Positions 4,786 through 6,786 of a stretch of DNA of 6,786 nucleotides are shown here, piece by piece. Source of the stretch: Syntrophaceae bacterium UBA4778 (GTDB taxonomy: Bacteria > Desulfobacterota > Syntrophia > Syntrophales > UBA4778); assembly GCA_002403175.1 (NCBI GenBank), contig DHHG01000113.1, positions 1 through 6,786 of the forward strand, written 5' to 3'. Position 1 is the first letter of the stretch. Every line of letters starts with the position of its first letter. The notes under the pieces are model-generated. The model saw only the letters and a program-made list of their open reading frames with translations. It had not been told where the DNA came from and ran no database searches. A program made the translations under genes and the position numbers.

Positions 4786-5388
4786 ATGAGTCAGCCAATT
4801 GATCAGGATATCAGAATTTGTTTTTTGGGCGATTCATTTGTTATTGGCGTTGGAGATGAAACAGGACTCGGCTGGGCAGGACGCCTATGCGTGAAGGCGT
4901 TGCAGTCAGGTTATTCGGTAACCTGTTATAATCTAGGCATCCGGCGCAATACGAGCCGGGATATCCTTTCTCGCTGGGAAGCGGAGTGCGATCTAAGATT
5001 ACCCGATTTCTGTGACGGTCGCGTTGTCGTTTCCCTGGGCGTGAACGATACGGCGATTGAAGATGGGCAGGTGAGGGTTACGCCCGATGAATCTTTCGAG
5101 AACGTATATGAAATTATCCGGTCTGTACGTTCAAAATACCCGGTTATTATGGTTGGCCCGCCGCCGACGCACGATGACGAACAGAACAAGCGCATCGAAG
5201 CAATCTCCTTATCTTTCCGGAATGCGGCCAAGCTGGCCGGTGTTTCTTACATAGAGCCATTTTATTTTCTCGTCGGTGATGAACGATACAGGGCAGAGAT
5301 TCTTAGCAATGATGGCGCCCACCCGCGGAGCTATGGTTATCAGAGGATTTCGGAAATCATTTCTCATTCAGGGCATTGGTGGTTTTAA
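4786..5388 (+). CDS. SGNH/GDSL-family hydrolase, cytoplasmic
   Basis: This is a small serine esterase/lipase-like hydrolase. The four SGNH blocks can be seen: FLGDSF (Ser nucleophile S17), the oxyanion Gly in YNLGIRRNTS (G51), LGVND (N87), and DGAHP near the C-terminus (D176, H179). The fold is complete at 200 residues, and there is no signal peptide or membrane segment. The ATG at 4786 is preferred because AGCAGG at 4771-4776 lies 9 bases upstream. A TTG two codons earlier (4780) is only 3 bases from that site. The gene lies 84 bases after queC on the same strand, possibly cotranscribed, but nothing ties the family to queuosine. The natural ester is unknown, and the family includes thioesterases, carbohydrate esterases and lipases. 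The family is secure, the substrate is not. Confidence 0.85.
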   Translation: MSQPIDQDIRICFLGDSFVIGVGDETGLGWAGRLCVKALQSGYSVTCYNLGIRRNTSRDILSRWEAECDLRLPDFCDGRVVVSLGVNDTAIEDGQVRVTPDESFENVYEIIRSVRSKYPVIMVGPPPTHDDEQNKRIEAISLSFRNAAKLAGVSYIEPFYFLVGDERYRAEILSNDGAHPRSYGYQRISEIISHSGHWWF

Positions 5389-5414
5389 CCTTTTACCTTT
5401 GCTTTCAGTCCTTT

Positions 5415-5440
5415 TTTGATATCTCGCAAACAATATCGAA
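5415..5440 (+). promoter_or_regulatory. AT-rich inverted repeat just before the ribosome binding site
   Basis: TTTGATAT (5415-5422) can pair with ATATCGAA (5433-5440), eight pairs with one G-T, around the loop CTCGCAAACA. It ends 3 bases before the AAGGAG (5444-5449) of the exported-protein gene. A weak promoter-like pair, TTTACC (5392-5397) and TTTGAT (5415-5420) with a 17-base spacer, overlaps its left arm. It could be an operator or an RNA hairpin affecting translation, or chance in AT-rich DNA. Confidence 0.25.
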
Positions 5441-5457
5441 TGGAAGGAGAATGCATC

Positions 5458-6117
5458 ATGAAGAAGATCATCATCCTTTTCCTTTTTTTTTCACCATTCA
5501 TTCCTATAACAGTGCAGGCGTCCGATTTTGAAACCCCTTCCCATCCACACCGGATTCTCCCTTCAAAGCGAGTAGCAGCAGAAATTAAAACGATCTCCTC
5601 CTCGATTGCGAAGGGCGATTCCAAAGAGGTTATCCTAACCAAATGGAGAGCGTTGCTTTTGGGATCAAACATGCAAGGTACGGACATAAATGTCCTTGTC
5701 CAGCAAGTTATTCGGGAATCCTATTTGGCGGCGGCAGAAGATCTCAAAAAGTACGCGGATAAAGTTAAATATTACAATGAACAAAAACTGAAGGTGACCG
5801 ACGCTATTGAAAAGGCACGCAGGACTCAGATGACACCCGGATCATCACTGAATAAAATGAATATTATCATGGAAAAAGGAACATCCGGTCAGATTACGAT
5901 GCGGAACATCGGCTTTGTGAAAACCGAGCAGGAACGTCAGGAGTATGTGAGATATCTTGATAGCAAATTGAATCAGTTTAATGAGGACGCCAGGATAGTG
6001 TCTCTCGAATATGAAAACGTGTCGCAACGCCAGCAGGGCATAAATCGGCAGTTGTCGCTGCTTTCCGGTGAGCTGAAACGTACGGCGATTCTGATTTTAC
6101 AAAGGAAAGAAAAATGA
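5458..6117 (+). CDS. exported helical protein of unknown function
   Basis: I do not recognise this family. The 219-residue protein begins with a clear Sec signal peptide: MKK, a hydrophobic core (residues 4-19) and a likely signal peptidase I site after VQA (residue 21). There are no cysteines, so it is neither a lipoprotein nor disulphide-bonded. The mature part looks almost wholly helical, with charged heptad-like stretches at about 80-122 (ESYLAAAEDLKKYADKVKYY) and 155-219 rich in Gln, Glu, Arg and Leu. A Gly/Ser/Thr/Asn-rich linker (about 126-152) joins them, suggesting a helical hairpin or coiled coil in the periplasm. The ATG is preceded by AAGGAG at 5444-5449 with an 8-base gap; the open frame extends 14 codons further up, but the signal peptide fixes the start. 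It converges on etfA 27 bases away. Confidence 0.75.
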   Translation: MKKIIILFLFFSPFIPITVQASDFETPSHPHRILPSKRVAAEIKTISSSIAKGDSKEVILTKWRALLLGSNMQGTDINVLVQQVIRESYLAAAEDLKKYADKVKYYNEQKLKVTDAIEKARRTQMTPGSSLNKMNIIMEKGTSGQITMRNIGFVKTEQERQEYVRYLDSKLNQFNEDARIVSLEYENVSQRQQGINRQLSLLSGELKRTAILILQRKEK

Positions 6118-6144
6118 TATGAAGACCTCGGTCCAGGATGAGAT

Positions 6145-6786
6145 TTAGGCGAGTCTTTTTTTGAGAGCATGAATCAGTGCGGGAATGATCTGAAACAGAT
6201 CGCCCACTATTCCATAGTGCGCTACATCAAATATCGGAGCCGCCTTGTTTTTGTTGATGGCAACAATGATACGCGCCGTTTTCATTCCGGCCTGATGCTG
6301 GATAGCTCCCGAAATGCCGCACGCAATGTACAAATCAGGCCTGACGGTGCGTCCGGTCTGTCCAATCTGGTGGTCGTAGGAAATCCATCCGGCATCTACA
6401 GCGGATCGTGATGCGCCCACCGCACCCCCCAAGACCGCTGCTAATCGTCTGATCGGTTCGAAGCCATCGGGACCGCCCACGCCGCGTCCTCCGGCGACAA
6501 TGATTCGAGCATCCGCCAGGTTTACTCCCCCCTGTTCTTTGATGAAATCAATCACTTGTGTTGCAATCTGGTCCTCTCGCAAATAGGATTTCACGTGGAC
6601 AATTTTTCCTGTCCGTCCAAAATCGGGTAGCGGCATTTCGAAAACTCGATGACGGACGGTGGCCATTTGGGGGCGAAAATTAGAACACAGAATCGTTGCA
6701 ATAATGTTTCCACCGAAAGCGGGTCGGGTTTGGAGCAGTAGCCTGCTGTCCGGATCGATATCAAGCCCGGTGCAATCGGCAGTCAG
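6145..6786 (-). CDS. etfA: electron transfer flavoprotein, alpha subunit, C-terminal part (runs off window)
   Basis: EtfA carries FAD and, with EtfB, moves electrons between acyl-CoA or other dehydrogenases and a quinone or ferredoxin system. The last 213 residues are visible, reading in frame from the window edge with LTADCTGLDID and LLLQTRPAFGGNI. The FAD domain follows: IIVAGGRGVGG, SRSAVDAGW, the EtfA signature HQIGQTGRTVRPDLYIACG through GISGAIQH, and NKAAPIFDVAHYGIVGD. An internal ATG at 6664-6666 is not the start, because family sequence continues upstream of it. About 100 N-terminal residues lie outside the window, where etfB may also be found. Whether this ETF is bifurcating cannot be decided without EtfB. 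The reading frame shows no damage. No clear terminator is visible in the 27-base gap to the converging gene. Confidence 0.97.
   Translation of the reverse strand: MTADCTGLDIDPDSRLLLQTRPAFGGNIIATILCSNFRPQMATVRHRVFEMPLPDFGRTGKIVHVKSYLREDQIATQVIDFIKEQGGVNLADARIIVAGGRGVGGPDGFEPIRRLAAVLGGAVGASRSAVDAGWISYDHQIGQTGRTVRPDLYIACGISGAIQHQAGMKTARIIVAINKNKAAPIFDVAHYGIVGDLFQIIPALIHALKKRLA

Noticed and set aside
6169..6411. 80-codon plus-strand frame at the end of etfA
   Set aside because: It is antisense to conserved EtfA FAD-binding sequence.

Overview
The window is a stretch of bacterial chromosome carrying nine protein genes: eight complete and one running off the right edge. The gene set is an archaeal-type phosphoglycerate mutase, ribosomal proteins L21 and L27, a queDEC cassette and an electron-transfer flavoprotein alpha subunit. 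Together with moderate GC content, strong purine-rich ribosome binding sites and sigma70-like promoters, it suggests an anaerobic Desulfobacterota/Deltaproteobacteria-type organism, perhaps a Syntrophus relative. That placement is inference; no single marker in the window proves it. There is no sign of a phage, transposon, CRISPR array, tRNA or rRNA.

Layout, left to right. apgM (glycolysis) occupies 16-1224. A consensus promoter (TTGACA-16-TATAAT) then drives rplU-rpmA (1379-1967). A 217-base gap follows, holding a second good promoter (TTGACT-17-TATGAA), about 80 bases of hairpin-rich leader and a very strong intrinsic terminator. The terminator lies only 40 bases in front of a cold-shock protein gene (2185-2397). 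Next is a 579-base interval (2398-2976) with no credible gene. It does hold a series of good hairpins ending in a second strong terminator, and then a cluster of dyad symmetries just upstream of queD.

queD-queE-queC (2977-4701) are tightly packed, with queD and queE overlapping by 11 bases. They encode the three steps from 7,8-dihydroneopterin triphosphate to preQ0, the precursor of the tRNA base queuosine. A small cytoplasmic SGNH/GDSL hydrolase (4786-5388) and an unrecognised exported helical protein (5458-6117) follow on the same strand. The last gene, etfA (6145-6786 and beyond), converges on them from the minus strand.

The least ordinary parts are non-coding. They are (1) the promoter-hairpins-terminator unit ahead of the cold-shock gene, which could be a small RNA or an attenuator; (2) the structured, terminator-ended stretch at about 2533-2743; and (3) the 25-base dyad, 10-base palindrome and possible H-type pseudoknot directly upstream of queDEC. 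All three rest on helices read by eye and were not tested by folding software or alignment.
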